A DNA stretch of 64,000 nucleotides from Sphingorhabdus sp. SMR4y. Its GTDB lineage: Bacteria > Pseudomonadota > Alphaproteobacteria > Sphingomonadales > Sphingomonadaceae. The stretch is from the NCBI RefSeq assembly GCF_002218195.1, contig NZ_CP022336.1, forward strand, positions 2,537,001 to 2,601,000, written 5' to 3'. The position numbers were made by a program, and so were the translations under genes. Under the pieces are notes generated by a model. That model worked only from the letters and a program-made list of their open reading frames with translations. It had not been told where the DNA came from and ran no database searches. Positions 18,427-27,285 of this stretch are shown here, in pieces (within the stretch, counting starts at the first letter, position 1; every line of letters begins with the position of its first letter).

Positions 18427-20270
18427 GCCTCCGCCTTGTCAGCGGCCGCTTTTTTCGCCTTTTCCTCGGCTTCCTTCGCCATCATTTCCTTCATCTGCGG
18501 GTGGCGCGAATAGAGCCATTTCTGCTGGGCGATGGTGAGTATGTTCGACACCGTCCAGTAGAGCTGCAGACCGGCGGCAAAGGGCGCCATGATGAACACG
18601 AGAATCCATGGCATGATGCTGAAAATCTGTTTCTGCATCGGATCCATTGGCGCCGGGTTCAGTTTGAACTGCAAGTGCATGGTGATACCCATCAGGATCG
18701 GCAAGATACCGACCGCGAGGAAGGTTGGCGGATCGAAGGGCAGCAGGCCGAACAGGTTGACCGGCGTCAACGGATCGGGGGCGCTCAGGTCCTTGATCCA
18801 CAAGGCGAACGGCTGGTGCCGCATTTCGATCGACAGCATCAGCACTTTATACAGCGCGAAGAAGATCGGGATCTGCAGGAATATGGGCAGGCAGCCGGCC
18901 AGCGGATTGACCTTCTCGTCCTTGTACAGCTTCATGATTTCCTGCTGCTGTTGCTGCTTGTCGTCCTTGTACTTTTCCTGAATCGCCTTCATTTTAGGCT
19001 GCACGGCACGCATCTGCGCCATCGAGGCGAACTGCTTCTGTGCAATCGGGAACATGACGCCGCGGACAACGAAGGTCATCAGGATGATCGCGATGCCGAA
19101 ATTGCCGACCAGCTGGAACAGCCAGTTTAGCAGATAGAAGAGTGGTTTCTCGAACCAGTAGAACCAGCCCCAGTCGATGGCGCGATCCAGATTCTTGATG
19201 CCATATTCTGCTTCATATTTTTCCAGCAGGGCGTTTTCCTTGGCACCGGCAAAAAGACGGGTAGTGGTCGTCAGCTGTTTGCCGGGAGCGATGATCTGTG
19301 CGCTCTTTTTCGCAATTTCCGCCTGGAATATATCGCCGCCGCCGGAGCGGAATTTCGCGTCGACATCGTTGATGTCTTCCGGGATCAGGGCACCCAGCCA
19401 ATATTTGTCGGTAAAGCCGAGCCAGCTGACTTCCTTGTCATAGCTATTGGTTCCGGCGACCGCAGAGGTCCCGAACAGGCCTGCAAAAAAGCCCGGCTCT
19501 TCACCGGCCAGATTCTCGTAATCCACATCATAATTTGCCGCGCCTTCATAGACGCCGACCGGACCCGAGTGGATGGTCCAGGTGCTGGCTTCATTGGCCG
19601 GGATATTGTCGAGATCCCGTTTCCGGTTGATCAGCCCGTAAGGCCGGAGCGCAATCGCATTCTCGCCGCGATTGATGATGCTCTGTTCGGTGGTGATCAG
19701 ATAGTCCGGATCGATCGACAGTTTTATTCTATAGGTCTGTCCGGTTTCGTTCGACCAGCTCAGGGTGACCGGCGTGTCCGGGGTCAAGCGGCTCTGGTCA
19801 GCCGACCAGATTGTATTGTCATCGGGGACCGCAACGCCGTCGCCGGCCCAGCCAACACGACTGAAATAGGCGTCTTTGGTGCCGGACGGTGCGAAGAGCC
19901 GGACCGGTTTGCTGTCCTTGCTCATATCAACTGTATGATCGGTCAGCGTGAGGTCATCGATGCGTCCGCCCTTGAGATTGATCGAGCCCTGAAGGCGCGG
20001 TGTTTCGATCAACACGCGGGGGCTTTCGCGCAGGACAGTGGCCAGAGGTCTGATTTTCGCAGGGGCGGTGACCGCGCTGATGTCGGCGCTGCCGGTCCCC
20101 GGAACAGTCATGTCGCCGCCGACCTGGTCATTGGCCGGTGCATCGGCCTGCTCGACGATTTCGTTCTTGTTGGCCATGTCCGGGAAAAATTGTTCCATCA
20201 GCAACGGCCAGCCGAACAGGATGATCCCCGTGAGGAGTATCGCCATGATAATATTACGCTTGTCGTCCAC
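18423..20270 (-). CDS. yidC: Membrane protein insertase YidC
   Basis: 615 aa. N-terminal TM (about residues 8-25) is followed by a large periplasmic beta-sandwich domain. The conserved 60KD core starts near residue 390 (NFGIAIILMTFVVRGVMFPI, carrying the positively charged groove residue). YidC inserts inner-membrane proteins alone or with SecYEG. The C-terminal tail is Lys/Ala/Glu-rich. The gene is in the classical order after rpmH-rnpA-yidD. Confidence 0.97.
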   Translation of the reverse strand: MDDKRNIIMAILLTGIILFGWPLLMEQFFPDMANKNEIVEQADAPANDQVGGDMTVPGTGSADISAVTAPAKIRPLATVLRESPRVLIETPRLQGSINLKGGRIDDLTLTDHTVDMSKDSKPVRLFAPSGTKDAYFSRVGWAGDGVAVPDDNTIWSADQSRLTPDTPVTLSWSNETGQTYRIKLSIDPDYLITTEQSIINRGENAIALRPYGLINRKRDLDNIPANEASTWTIHSGPVGVYEGAANYDVDYENLAGEEPGFFAGLFGTSAVAGTNSYDKEVSWLGFTDKYWLGALIPEDINDVDAKFRSGGGDIFQAEIAKKSAQIIAPGKQLTTTTRLFAGAKENALLEKYEAEYGIKNLDRAIDWGWFYWFEKPLFYLLNWLFQLVGNFGIAIILMTFVVRGVMFPIAQKQFASMAQMRAVQPKMKAIQEKYKDDKQQQQQEIMKLYKDEKVNPLAGCLPIFLQIPIFFALYKVLMLSIEMRHQPFALWIKDLSAPDPLTPVNLFGLLPFDPPTFLAVGILPILMGITMHLQFKLNPAPMDPMQKQIFSIMPWILVFIMAPFAAGLQLYWTVSNILTIAQQKWLYSRHPQMKEMMAKEAEEKAKKAAADKAEA

Positions 20271-20323
20271 TATCTCGTCCCGCTTTCGGCCAATTGTTGT
20301 AATCTGGATCGGTGTTCAGGGTA

Positions 20324-20533
20324 TCAAGGCACGGGATCATAGCCCGAGCCTCCCCAAGGATGGCAGCGCAATAGCCGTTTAGCCCCCAGCCAGCTACCCC
20401 TAATTGCACCATGTTTCTCGATCGCCTCAATCGCATAGCTGCTGCAAGTCGGTTGATAGCGGCAGGTCGGAGGCAAAATACGCGACGGGCCCCATTGCCA
20501 GCATCGCACGCAAAAGATGAAAACCGCTTTCAC
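20324..20533 (-). CDS. yidD: Membrane protein insertion efficiency factor YidD
   Basis: 69 aa from a GTG at 20533 that overlaps the rnpA stop in GTGA. The three-cysteine signature is in [18 protein letters not shown] and [17 protein letters not shown]. YidD is a small membrane-associated protein that assists YidC-dependent insertion. Length and context are standard, and the longer upstream frame is antisense overlap with rnpA and not coding. Confidence 0.93.
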   Translation of the reverse strand: MKAVFIFCVRCWQWGPSRILPPTCRYQPTCSSYAIEAIEKHGAIRGSWLGAKRLLRCHPWGGSGYDPVP

Positions 20534-20988
20534 CCGGTCTGCCCCAGCTTTTTCGCCAGAAATTTCAGGCCTTTTTCCAGGTCCGCCTTCATGATGGCAA
20601 AATCGCTCTCTTGCGCCGTTTTGCGGCCAATCATGATATGATCGACGCCGGCGATACCATGGTCCGGCAGACATTCCGCCAGCAGCGCCCGGAACCGGCG
20701 TTTCATCCGGTTGCGTGCGACAGCATTACCGATTTTCTTGGTAACCGTGATGCCATAGCGCATGTCGTCTGCCGCGATCGTGTGATCGGGACGCCGCCGA
20801 TGCGCAAGCAAGACAAAGTTGGGGGTGACGAATCGCTTGCCACGGTTGGCAGCGAGGAAATCCGCACGTTTGCGAATCACATCGATGAACTGATATGAAT
20901 CAGCGGGCGCCGAATCGGCTGAAGGATTCTTCAAATCCAGAGGATCCGGCGATGGGCGTGCTTCGGCAGGCGTAGCACGCGCGGTCAT
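20530..20988 (-). CDS. rnpA: Ribonuclease P protein component
   Basis: 152 aa, longer than the usual ~120 because of an N-terminal Pro/Ala/Ser-rich extension of about 30 residues. The RNR signature lies in [14 protein letters not shown] (residues 87-100). It binds the RNase P RNA and helps process tRNA 5' ends. It overlaps yidD by 4 bp and follows rpmH by 6 bp. Confidence 0.95.
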   Translation of the reverse strand: MTARATPAEARPSPDPLDLKNPSADSAPADSYQFIDVIRKRADFLAANRGKRFVTPNFVLLAHRRRPDHTIAADDMRYGITVTKKIGNAVARNRMKRRFRALLAECLPDHGIAGVDHIMIGRKTAQESDFAIMKADLEKGLKFLAKKLGQTG

Positions 20989-20994
20989 TCGCTG

Positions 20995-21129
20995 TTAGGC
21001 AGAAAGCTTCTTGCGGCCACGGCTACGGCGGGATGCCAGTACTTTACGGCCACCGACAGTGGCTTTGCGGGCGCGAAAACCATGGCGCCGCTTGCGGACC
21101 AGACGGCTTGGTTGAAATGTACGCTTCAT
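20995..21129 (-). CDS. rpmH: 50S ribosomal protein L34
   Basis: 44 aa, [18 protein letters not shown] at the start and RGRKKLSA at the end, with the typical Arg/Lys-rich composition. It is the first gene of the rpmH-rnpA-yidD-yidC-engB series. Its 5' leader contains a terminator-like hairpin (21158-21183). Confidence 0.97.
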   Translation of the reverse strand: MKRTFQPSRLVRKRRHGFRARKATVGGRKVLASRRSRGRKKLSA

Positions 21130-21157
21130 CGCGATTATCCTACGTCAAAATTTCGAT

Positions 21158-21183
21158 AAAAAAGGCCGCCATAAGCTGCGGCC
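21158..21183 (-). terminator. Intrinsic terminator-like hairpin in the rpmH leader
   Basis: On the minus strand GGCCGC (21183-21178), an 8-nt loop and GCGGCC (21169-21164) form a perfect 6-bp GC stem followed by six T (21163-21158). It is 54 bp after the stop of the upstream PGPGW-like gene and 29 bp before the rpmH ATG. A sigma70-like promoter (21199-21227) lies upstream of it, so it may be an attenuator. Confidence 0.7.
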
Positions 21184-21198
21184 GATACGTTGTCGCTG

Positions 21199-21227
21199 CG
21201 ATTAGGCAGGCAGGCGCGGAAAGTCAA
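21199..21227 (-). promoter_or_regulatory. Putative promoter of the rpmH operon
   Basis: On the minus strand TTGACT (21227-21222) and TAATCG (21204-21199) are separated by 17 bp. Transcription would begin near 21192 and pass through the hairpin at 21158-21183 before rpmH. Confidence 0.5.
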
Positions 21228-21236
21228 GCGATAGCG

Positions 21237-21572
21237 CTAGACTTTCTTGTCCCGGTTGCCGGTCTTCACCTTGCCGAAAATCGGCAGTTCAAAATCGTCG
21301 GGCAGCGTCTTGTGGTGGCGCCTGCGCATCGCCCAGTCGGTCCATTTGCCATAATGGGGGAAGCGCCGCTTGAAATCGACATAGCGTTTCTTCGCCCAGC
21401 GCGAGTTCTGCAGGACCAGCGCCAGACCGATCGGAAAGACGATGATGAAACCCGGGCCGGGAATCGCGCCAATGATCGGCGAAATGATGATCAGCGTGAA
21501 ACCGATGACCGTAAGCACGAATCGCGATCCTGAAGTATATTTCCAGCGCGTGTTGGTCATTCTGTCGGTCAT
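21237..21572 (-). CDS. PGPGW-like transmembrane protein
   Basis: 111 aa from an ATG at 21572 preceded by a GGAACGGG-like site (an ATG at 21560 is the alternative). Two hydrophobic segments flank IPGPGFIIVFPIGLALVLQ, a variant of the PGPGW motif with Phe for Trp, followed by WAKKRYVDFKRRFP. These are inner-membrane proteins of unknown role. A terminator-like hairpin follows 54 bp after the stop. Confidence 0.65.
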   Translation of the reverse strand: MTDRMTNTRWKYTSGSRFVLTVIGFTLIIISPIIGAIPGPGFIIVFPIGLALVLQNSRWAKKRYVDFKRRFPHYGKWTDWAMRRRHHKTLPDDFELPIFGKVKTGNRDKKV

Positions 21573-21712
21573 CCCGTTCCACTTGGTGCTTTGCGGGCGG
21601 AGTCGCAAGTCCGCTCTGTCAACTAAAGCGCGTGAAAGAGATTATTGTTCCCGGTCCATGCATAAGAGCTGAACGAGGGCCTGATTCGATGACGATTCAG
21701 GGCGACCCGGGG

Positions 21713-22435
21713 TTAATGGACGATCTGGAACCGGGCCATGTCATTGCGCGACAGGCGCAGCTGATCGGCAAAGGGAACGCTGTTGGTCAGCGCGTAAAAT
21801 TCCTGCGCGGTGCCCCTGGGCACGCCCATTTCGGCATAATAATCCAGATATTCCGCATGGACCGGGTCATTGGCCGGATAATCATTGGCCTCGAGGCCGT
21901 CCTCGTCCATCCAGCTGTGCACAACAAATTCTGCGTCGCGATGGGCGGTCCGCCGAACACCGGCGAGAAACAGTTCGACCGCACCGGATCGCACCGAGCC
22001 ACCCGCCGGCACGTGAGTGCTGATGCCTGCGTTGCGGATCATCCGGGCCAGACGCAGATTGGCCTCTTCATCCACCGATCCGTCGCAATCGAGCATTTCG
22101 ATTCGCCGGATTGCGGGAAAATCCCCCATCATCCTGCGGAACAGGGCGGGCGTGTAGCTGTCGACCGTGCCGGTCATCTCCACCGCGTCGGCGGCAACCA
22201 CGCGAAACGGCCCATATTGGCCATAGGCGGTGCCGGCCGGTTCTGCCGGTGCATCCGGCGCCTCCAGATCATATTCGAAAATCTCGACTGTTTCGGTGAC
22301 GGTATAGCTGCTGGCGCTGAGCGCGGGCTGGGCCGGGAAGAGCAGCAGCGCGAACAGGACCAGCGCGCTGGCCAGAAAGCCGCCGCTCGCGGGGGCCGAC
22401 TCGGGCACCAGGTTGATAGAAAAAACACTGCTCAT
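21713..22435 (-). CDS. Hypothetical secreted protein with ClpP-like (COG3904-type) fold
   Basis: 240 aa with a signal-anchor at about residues 18-40 (ASALVLFALLLFPAQPALSA). The segment DCDGSVDEEANLRLARMIRNAGISTHVPAGGSVRSGAVELFLAGVRRTAH follows the pattern of COG3904-type periplasmic proteins, which resemble ClpP/crotonase folds; a Ser replaces the usual Cys-rich stretch near 'SGA'. Activity is unknown. The ATG at 22435 gives the signal peptide; an upstream ATG at 22465 is less likely. Confidence 0.55.
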   Translation of the reverse strand: MSSVFSINLVPESAPASGGFLASALVLFALLLFPAQPALSASSYTVTETVEIFEYDLEAPDAPAEPAGTAYGQYGPFRVVAADAVEMTGTVDSYTPALFRRMMGDFPAIRRIEMLDCDGSVDEEANLRLARMIRNAGISTHVPAGGSVRSGAVELFLAGVRRTAHRDAEFVVHSWMDEDGLEANDYPANDPVHAEYLDYYAEMGVPRGTAQEFYALTNSVPFADQLRLSRNDMARFQIVH

Positions 22436-22611
22436 GCCTCTACTCTGTGCCCTGGCGCTTGCCAAAAAGTGTCAGAACTTGGTTAGCTGATATTAAGCAT
22501 CCGTTTCCGGCCGTCGCCCCGCTCTTGACCGTTGCGGACATGGCGCGGTTGCGGCTCGACTCCTTCCCGCGGCATTGCCACTGTTCCCGGCATGAAATTG
22601 GAGCGGCGATA

Positions 22612-24120
22612 ATGGTGGCGCTGGTTCAGACGGTGGCCTATCTCGGACTGGAGGCGCGAGGCGTGGAAGTGCAATGCCAGGTCGCGCCCGGCCTGCCTGC
22701 GTTCAACGTGGTCGGCCTGCCGGACAAGGCAGTTGCCGAGAGTCGCGAGCGGGTCCGCGCTGCGATCGCGGCAATGGGCCTTTCGCTGCCCCCCAAACGG
22801 ATCACTGTCAATCTGTCACCCGCCGATTTGCCCAAGGCCGGTTCCCACTACGACCTGCCGATCGCGCTGGCGCTGCTCGGTGCAATGGGCATTATCGATG
22901 CGGAGACCCTGGCGAGCTATATCGTGGTCGGAGAATTGTCGCTCGACGGCCGGCTTGCCGTCACCCCCGGTGTATTGCTGGCGGCGCTTCATGCATCGGC
23001 CCAGAATCTGGGTCTGGTCTGTCCCGCCTTGCAGGGGCCGGAAGCGGCCTGGGCCGGCGATGTCGAGGTTCTGGCCCCGGAGGACCTGCTGGCGCTGCTC
23101 AACCATTTCAAGGGTCAGTCGATATTGACACCGCCGGAAACCGGAGATGCGCCGGAACCGGATTATGGTCCCGACCTGAAAGAGGTAAAGGGGCAGGAAA
23201 CGGCCAAGCGGGCGCTCGAAATTGCCGCGGCGGGAGGCCATAATCTGCTGATGAATGGTCCGCCCGGATCGGGCAAGTCGCTGCTCGCATCCTGTTTGCC
23301 GGGCATTTTGCCGCCGCTGTCTCCATCGGAAGCGCTGGAAGTGTCGATGGTGGCATCGGTCGCCGGTACGCTGGAAGGTGGCCAGATGTCGCGCCAGCGC
23401 CCGTTTCGGGCCCCGCATCACAGCGCATCGATGGCAGCGCTGGTCGGCGGTGGGCTGAAGGTCCGGCCCGGCGAGGTCAGCATGGCGCATCTCGGCGTCC
23501 TGTTCCTCGACGAATTGCCGGAATTTCAGCGAGCGGTGCTCGATTCACTGCGGCAACCGCTGGAAACCGGAGAGGTCAGCGTCGCCCGGGCCAACGCCCA
23601 TGTGACCTTCCCGGCGCGTATCCAGATGCTGGCGGCGATGAACCCTTGCCGCTGTGGGCATCTCGGCGATGCCGCGCTGGCCTGTTCGCGCGCCCCGCGA
23701 TGCGCCGCCGATTATCAGGCCAAGATATCCGGCCCGCTGCTTGACCGGATTGATCTGCATATCGAGGTGCAGGCGCTGTCTGCAGCAGATCTCACCATGC
23801 CGCCTCCGGCAGAGGGGTCGGAAATGGTGGCAGCGCGGGTTGCCCGGGCGCGGTCAATCCAGGCCCAGCGCTACGCCGATCTGGATGCGCGTACCAATAG
23901 CGAAATAGACGGTGACGCGATGAAAACCTATGCAACGCCCGACTCGCCGGGGCAGGCGCTGCTCGGGCAGGCGGCAGACGCGATGCGTCTCACCGCGCGC
24001 GGTTATACAAGAGTCTTGCGCGTATCCCGGACCATCGCCGATCTGGCGGGGGCGGACAATATCGGCCGCATCCATGTGGCAGAAGCGCTCAGCTACAGAC
24101 GGCAGGCGCCCCGGAACTGA
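22612..24120 (+). CDS. yifB: YifB family Mg-chelatase-like AAA ATPase (ComM-type)
   Basis: 502 aa from the ATG at 22612, preceded by GGAGCG. The N-terminal Lon-protease-like (ChlI) domain spans residues 1-165. The AAA domain has Walker A GPPGSGKS at 216-223 and Walker B FLDELPEF. A zinc-like MNPCRCGHLGD segment follows. ComM-type proteins are hexameric helicases that promote branch migration during natural transformation. The 5' extension to 22447 is not conserved in character and lacks a ribosome-binding site. Confidence 0.9.
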   Translation: MVALVQTVAYLGLEARGVEVQCQVAPGLPAFNVVGLPDKAVAESRERVRAAIAAMGLSLPPKRITVNLSPADLPKAGSHYDLPIALALLGAMGIIDAETLASYIVVGELSLDGRLAVTPGVLLAALHASAQNLGLVCPALQGPEAAWAGDVEVLAPEDLLALLNHFKGQSILTPPETGDAPEPDYGPDLKEVKGQETAKRALEIAAAGGHNLLMNGPPGSGKSLLASCLPGILPPLSPSEALEVSMVASVAGTLEGGQMSRQRPFRAPHHSASMAALVGGGLKVRPGEVSMAHLGVLFLDELPEFQRAVLDSLRQPLETGEVSVARANAHVTFPARIQMLAAMNPCRCGHLGDAALACSRAPRCAADYQAKISGPLLDRIDLHIEVQALSAADLTMPPPAEGSEMVAARVARARSIQAQRYADLDARTNSEIDGDAMKTYATPDSPGQALLGQAADAMRLTARGYTRVLRVSRTIADLAGADNIGRIHVAEALSYRRQAPRN

Positions 24121-24165
24121 CTATCGGACCCATTGGTGGCCAACAGCCGATGTCCGATGGGGCGG

Positions 24166-24663
24166 TCAGGCTGCCCGGTCGTCGGAGGTCAGCTCCAGCG
24201 GGATTGCCATTTCCTTCACATCGACCGTCGATTTGGCCAGATTGGGCGATTTGCTGCTACGGTGCTTGAACTTGCCGTCAACATGGCCGCCCTGCTCGAT
24301 CGTTACATTTTCATAGGTCACGTCACCGCCGATACGGGCGGTGGAAGCAATCGCCAGATCACCGGCATCGATCGATCCTTCGACCGCACCGGACAGGCTG
24401 GCATTCTGGGCAACGATGGCGCCCTTGATTTTGCTTGACGGTCCCTGGACCAGCGACAGGCATTTGACGTCGCCAATCACTTCTCCGTCGATATGCAGGT
24501 CGACCTTCGATTCGATATTGCCGGTGATCACGATCCCGTCACCAATGATCGAGAAACTGGATCCGCTGCTGCCACTGCTTCTAGCCACGGTCGGAGCCTG
24601 ACTCGTTGCGTTTCGGTGCGCTGGCGCGTTGTCGCGCGATGGCTTTGATTTTGAGAACATCAC
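24166..24663 (-). CDS. Bactofilin (polymer-forming cytoskeletal protein)
   Basis: 165 aa (ATG at 24663; a second ATG at 24660 is possible). A disordered Ser-rich N-terminus precedes a right-handed beta-helix of short repeats (IVITGNIESKVDLHIDGEVIGDV and onward). Bactofilins polymerise without nucleotide and direct local cell-wall remodelling. The start lies inside the upstream M23 peptidase gene, overlapping by 83 bp in another frame. Confidence 0.92.
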   Translation of the reverse strand: MMFSKSKPSRDNAPAHRNATSQAPTVARSSGSSGSSFSIIGDGIVITGNIESKVDLHIDGEVIGDVKCLSLVQGPSSKIKGAIVAQNASLSGAVEGSIDAGDLAIASTARIGGDVTYENVTIEQGGHVDGKFKHRSSKSPNLAKSTVDVKEMAIPLELTSDDRAA

Positions 24664-25774
24664 TATTCGCCTCTAAAAATGGTCGGGGGTTGATGGCGCG
24701 TCCGTTCAGCCGCACCTCGAAATGCAGATGCGTGCCGGTCGATCGTCCCGTGCTTCCCATAGCCCCCAGCTGTATTCCCTGTTCAATCTTCTGGCCGGCG
24801 GTCACGCCGATCTTCGACAAATGTGCATAGCGGGTCATCAGGCCATTGCCATGGGTGATTTCCACCGTCTTGCCATAGCCGGATTTCCACCCGGCATGGG
24901 TGACCTTGCCGCCGGCTGCGGCGAGGATCGGCAGGCCGCGCGGGCCCTTGAAATCAATGCCGCTGTGCAGCGCGCTGCCCCCGGTAAACGGGTCGCGGCG
25001 ATACCCATAGCTGCTCGATATCATTCCCGTGGTCGACGGTTTGCCGGACGGGATTGCGATCAGGGTCCGCTCCAATGCGTCCATCCGCTGCAGCGCCAGA
25101 TTGAGCCGCTCAAGCGTGGGGTGCAGTTGCTCGTCCTTATTGTTGAAAAAGGGAATCAGCGGACCACCCATGGCAGCCATGGAATTCTTGCTCAATTTCT
25201 CGGGGTTCAGGCCGAATTTGCGAATCGCTTCTTCGGCTTGCTCGGTGCGCTGGTTGGCGGCTCTTGTCAGGCGCCGGGCAAATTTGATCTGCCGGGCCTC
25301 AAGCTCGGCCAGCCGGGCCGCTTCGGGAAAGGCCGCGCTGATCTTCCGAGTGCTTTCCGACAATTGCCCGTCGGTCTGTTTCTCTGCCGCTGTTTCCGTT
25401 GCGTCCGCCTGTTCGCCTACAAATTGTTCGGTCATCTGATCGAGAACATCCTGCCGCTGCTTGAGATCGGCAGCGACGTCTTCGATCGACGCCTTGTAAT
25501 TGGCGACGCGGCTTTCGGTGCTGTTTACCTCGGCTTCCTTCTGGGCAAGCGCCATGCGTTCGCCGGTCACGGTAAGCTGATTGACCATCATGGCGAGCGT
25601 GATCAGGAGCCAGAATAACAGCGCCGCAGCTACAGTATAGAATATACGTTTCTGCAATTTAGCCGAAATTGTCAGAAAACGGACCTGTCCGTGTGATCGC
25701 ATGAAAAATTCGCGATCCGTAAACATATGGTCCAGCCGGGCTCTTAACCCTTGTCCGGTATTGTGTTTGTGCAT
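24581..25774 (-). CDS. M23 family metallopeptidase (LytM), membrane-anchored
   Basis: 397 aa. One TM helix at about residues 47-66 is followed by a long coiled coil (about 75-240). The C-terminal M23 domain has zinc ligands H270 and D274 (HSGID) and the H349-x-H351 motif (HLHFE). It should cleave peptidoglycan cross-links in the periplasm. Bactofilin lies directly downstream and overlaps, matching the known pairing of bactofilins with M23 peptidases that they localise. Confidence 0.92.
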   Translation of the reverse strand: MHKHNTGQGLRARLDHMFTDREFFMRSHGQVRFLTISAKLQKRIFYTVAAALLFWLLITLAMMVNQLTVTGERMALAQKEAEVNSTESRVANYKASIEDVAADLKQRQDVLDQMTEQFVGEQADATETAAEKQTDGQLSESTRKISAAFPEAARLAELEARQIKFARRLTRAANQRTEQAEEAIRKFGLNPEKLSKNSMAAMGGPLIPFFNNKDEQLHPTLERLNLALQRMDALERTLIAIPSGKPSTTGMISSSYGYRRDPFTGGSALHSGIDFKGPRGLPILAAAGGKVTHAGWKSGYGKTVEITHGNGLMTRYAHLSKIGVTAGQKIEQGIQLGAMGSTGRSTGTHLHFEVRLNGRAINPRPFLEANSDVLKIKAIARQRASAPKRNESGSDRG

Positions 25775-25833
25775 GACCCGCCGTTGTAATTCGTAATCCC
25801 CGACCGGTCGCTAGCAGAGGGTAGGGAGGCTGG

Positions 25834-25874
25834 CGACTCGCATCAGGGCGACTCGTGACGAGTCGAACGAGTCG
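25834..25874. repeat. Nested inverted repeats of CGACTCG/CGAGTCG
   Basis: CGACTCG occurs at 25834-25840 and 25849-25855, followed by its reverse complement CGAGTCG at 25859-25865 and 25868-25874. The inner pair forms a hairpin with a 3-nt loop and the outer pair extends it. It lies in the 247-bp gap between the divergent M23 gene and proA, so it may be a regulatory site for either. Confidence 0.5.
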
Positions 25875-26021
25875 TGCGATGAATTGCGTGATTGGGAATA
25901 ATTTGTCCGCCAGAATGCCGATTCGGGGTAATCGATTGTTGAGGCAGGGCAAAAATTTCTTGCCCGAACTAGTGGCGATTGTGGGTTAAATTGCCGCCGC
26001 CACCATGCTAGCAGCCCCTCT

Positions 26022-27275
26022 ATGACTGAATCTGCACAACTGATTACCGACATGGGCCGCAAGGCACGGGCCGCATTCTCACAGCTCACCGGGGTGAGCG
26101 AAGGCCAGAAATCTGCCGCCCTGAAAGCGGCGGCGCGGCAATTGCGCGCCAATCAACAGACCATATTGGCCGCCAACCAGCGCGATGTGGAAAGCGCCCG
26201 GGAACGCGAATTGACTGAAGCCATGATCGACCGGCTGATGATCGACGAAGGCCGGCTTGAAGCCATTGCGTCAGCGGTGGAGCAGGTTGCCGATCTGCCC
26301 GATCCCGTCGGACAGACCATCGATCGTACCGAACGGCCCAATGGCCTGTCGATGGAACGCGTCCGGGTCCCCTTGGGCGTTATCGGCATCATTTACGAAA
26401 GTCGCCCCAATGTGACCGCCGATGCGGCGGCCCTGACATTGCGATCCGGCAATGCCGTCATATTGCGCGGCGGTTCGGAAGCGATCCACAGCAATGGCGC
26501 TATTTTTGAAGCCATGGCGGCGGGCGTTGTCGAAGCGGGGCTTCCTGCCGACGCGATCCAGCTGGTCCAGACCACCGACCGTGCTGCGGTGGGGGCCATG
26601 CTGAAAGCCAGCGGACTGATCGACATCATCATTCCGCGCGGCGGCAAGTCGCTGGTCAAGCGGGTGCAGGATGAAGCCCGGGTGCCGGTGCTGGCGCATC
26701 TCGATGGCATCAACCACAGTTATATCGGCAAGGACGCGGATCAGGACAAAGCCATCGCCATCGCCGTCAATGCGAAAATGCGTCGCACCGGAATCTGCGG
26801 CGCGATGGAAACCTTGCTGATCGATCAGGATTATCCAGCGCCTGGCGCGCTGGTACGGGCGCTGCTGGAGGCCGGTTGCGAGTTGCGCGGCGACGACGCC
26901 ATACTCGAGCTGGACGAACGCATCGTCTCGGCCGAGGCGACGGACTGGGATACCGAATATCTTGCGCCGATCCTGTCGGTCGCGATGGTGAACGGGGTGG
27001 ATGAGGCGCTGGCCCATATCGCCGAACATGGTTCGCATCATACCGATGTCATCGTTACCGAAGATGCCGAACTGGCCGAACGGTTCATTCAGCGCGCCGA
27101 CAGCGCAATCGTGATGCACAATACATCGAGTCAGTTCGCCGACGGCGGTGAATTCGGCCTGGGTGCGGAAATCGGCATTTCGACCGGGCGGTTGCATGCG
27201 CGTGGTCCGGTGGCGCTGGAAGGTCTGACCACCTATAAATGGGTGGTGCGCGGAACCGGGCAAGTGCGGCCTTGA
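26022..27275 (+). CDS. proA: Glutamate-5-semialdehyde dehydrogenase
   Basis: 417-aa aldehyde dehydrogenase superfamily member. It reduces gamma-glutamyl phosphate to the semialdehyde in proline synthesis. The active-site Cys is C259 (RRTGICGAMETLL), and the substrate-binding EFGLGAEIGISTGRLHARGPV motif is complete. It opens a long co-directional run proA-nadD-rsfS-rlmH-envC-ctpA. The nested repeats at 25834-25874 lie about 150 bp upstream. Confidence 0.95.
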   Translation: MTESAQLITDMGRKARAAFSQLTGVSEGQKSAALKAAARQLRANQQTILAANQRDVESARERELTEAMIDRLMIDEGRLEAIASAVEQVADLPDPVGQTIDRTERPNGLSMERVRVPLGVIGIIYESRPNVTADAAALTLRSGNAVILRGGSEAIHSNGAIFEAMAAGVVEAGLPADAIQLVQTTDRAAVGAMLKASGLIDIIIPRGGKSLVKRVQDEARVPVLAHLDGINHSYIGKDADQDKAIAIAVNAKMRRTGICGAMETLLIDQDYPAPGALVRALLEAGCELRGDDAILELDERIVSAEATDWDTEYLAPILSVAMVNGVDEALAHIAEHGSHHTDVIVTEDAELAERFIQRADSAIVMHNTSSQFADGGEFGLGAEIGISTGRLHARGPVALEGLTTYKWVVRGTGQVRP

Positions 27276-27285
27276 GCCGGTCCTG

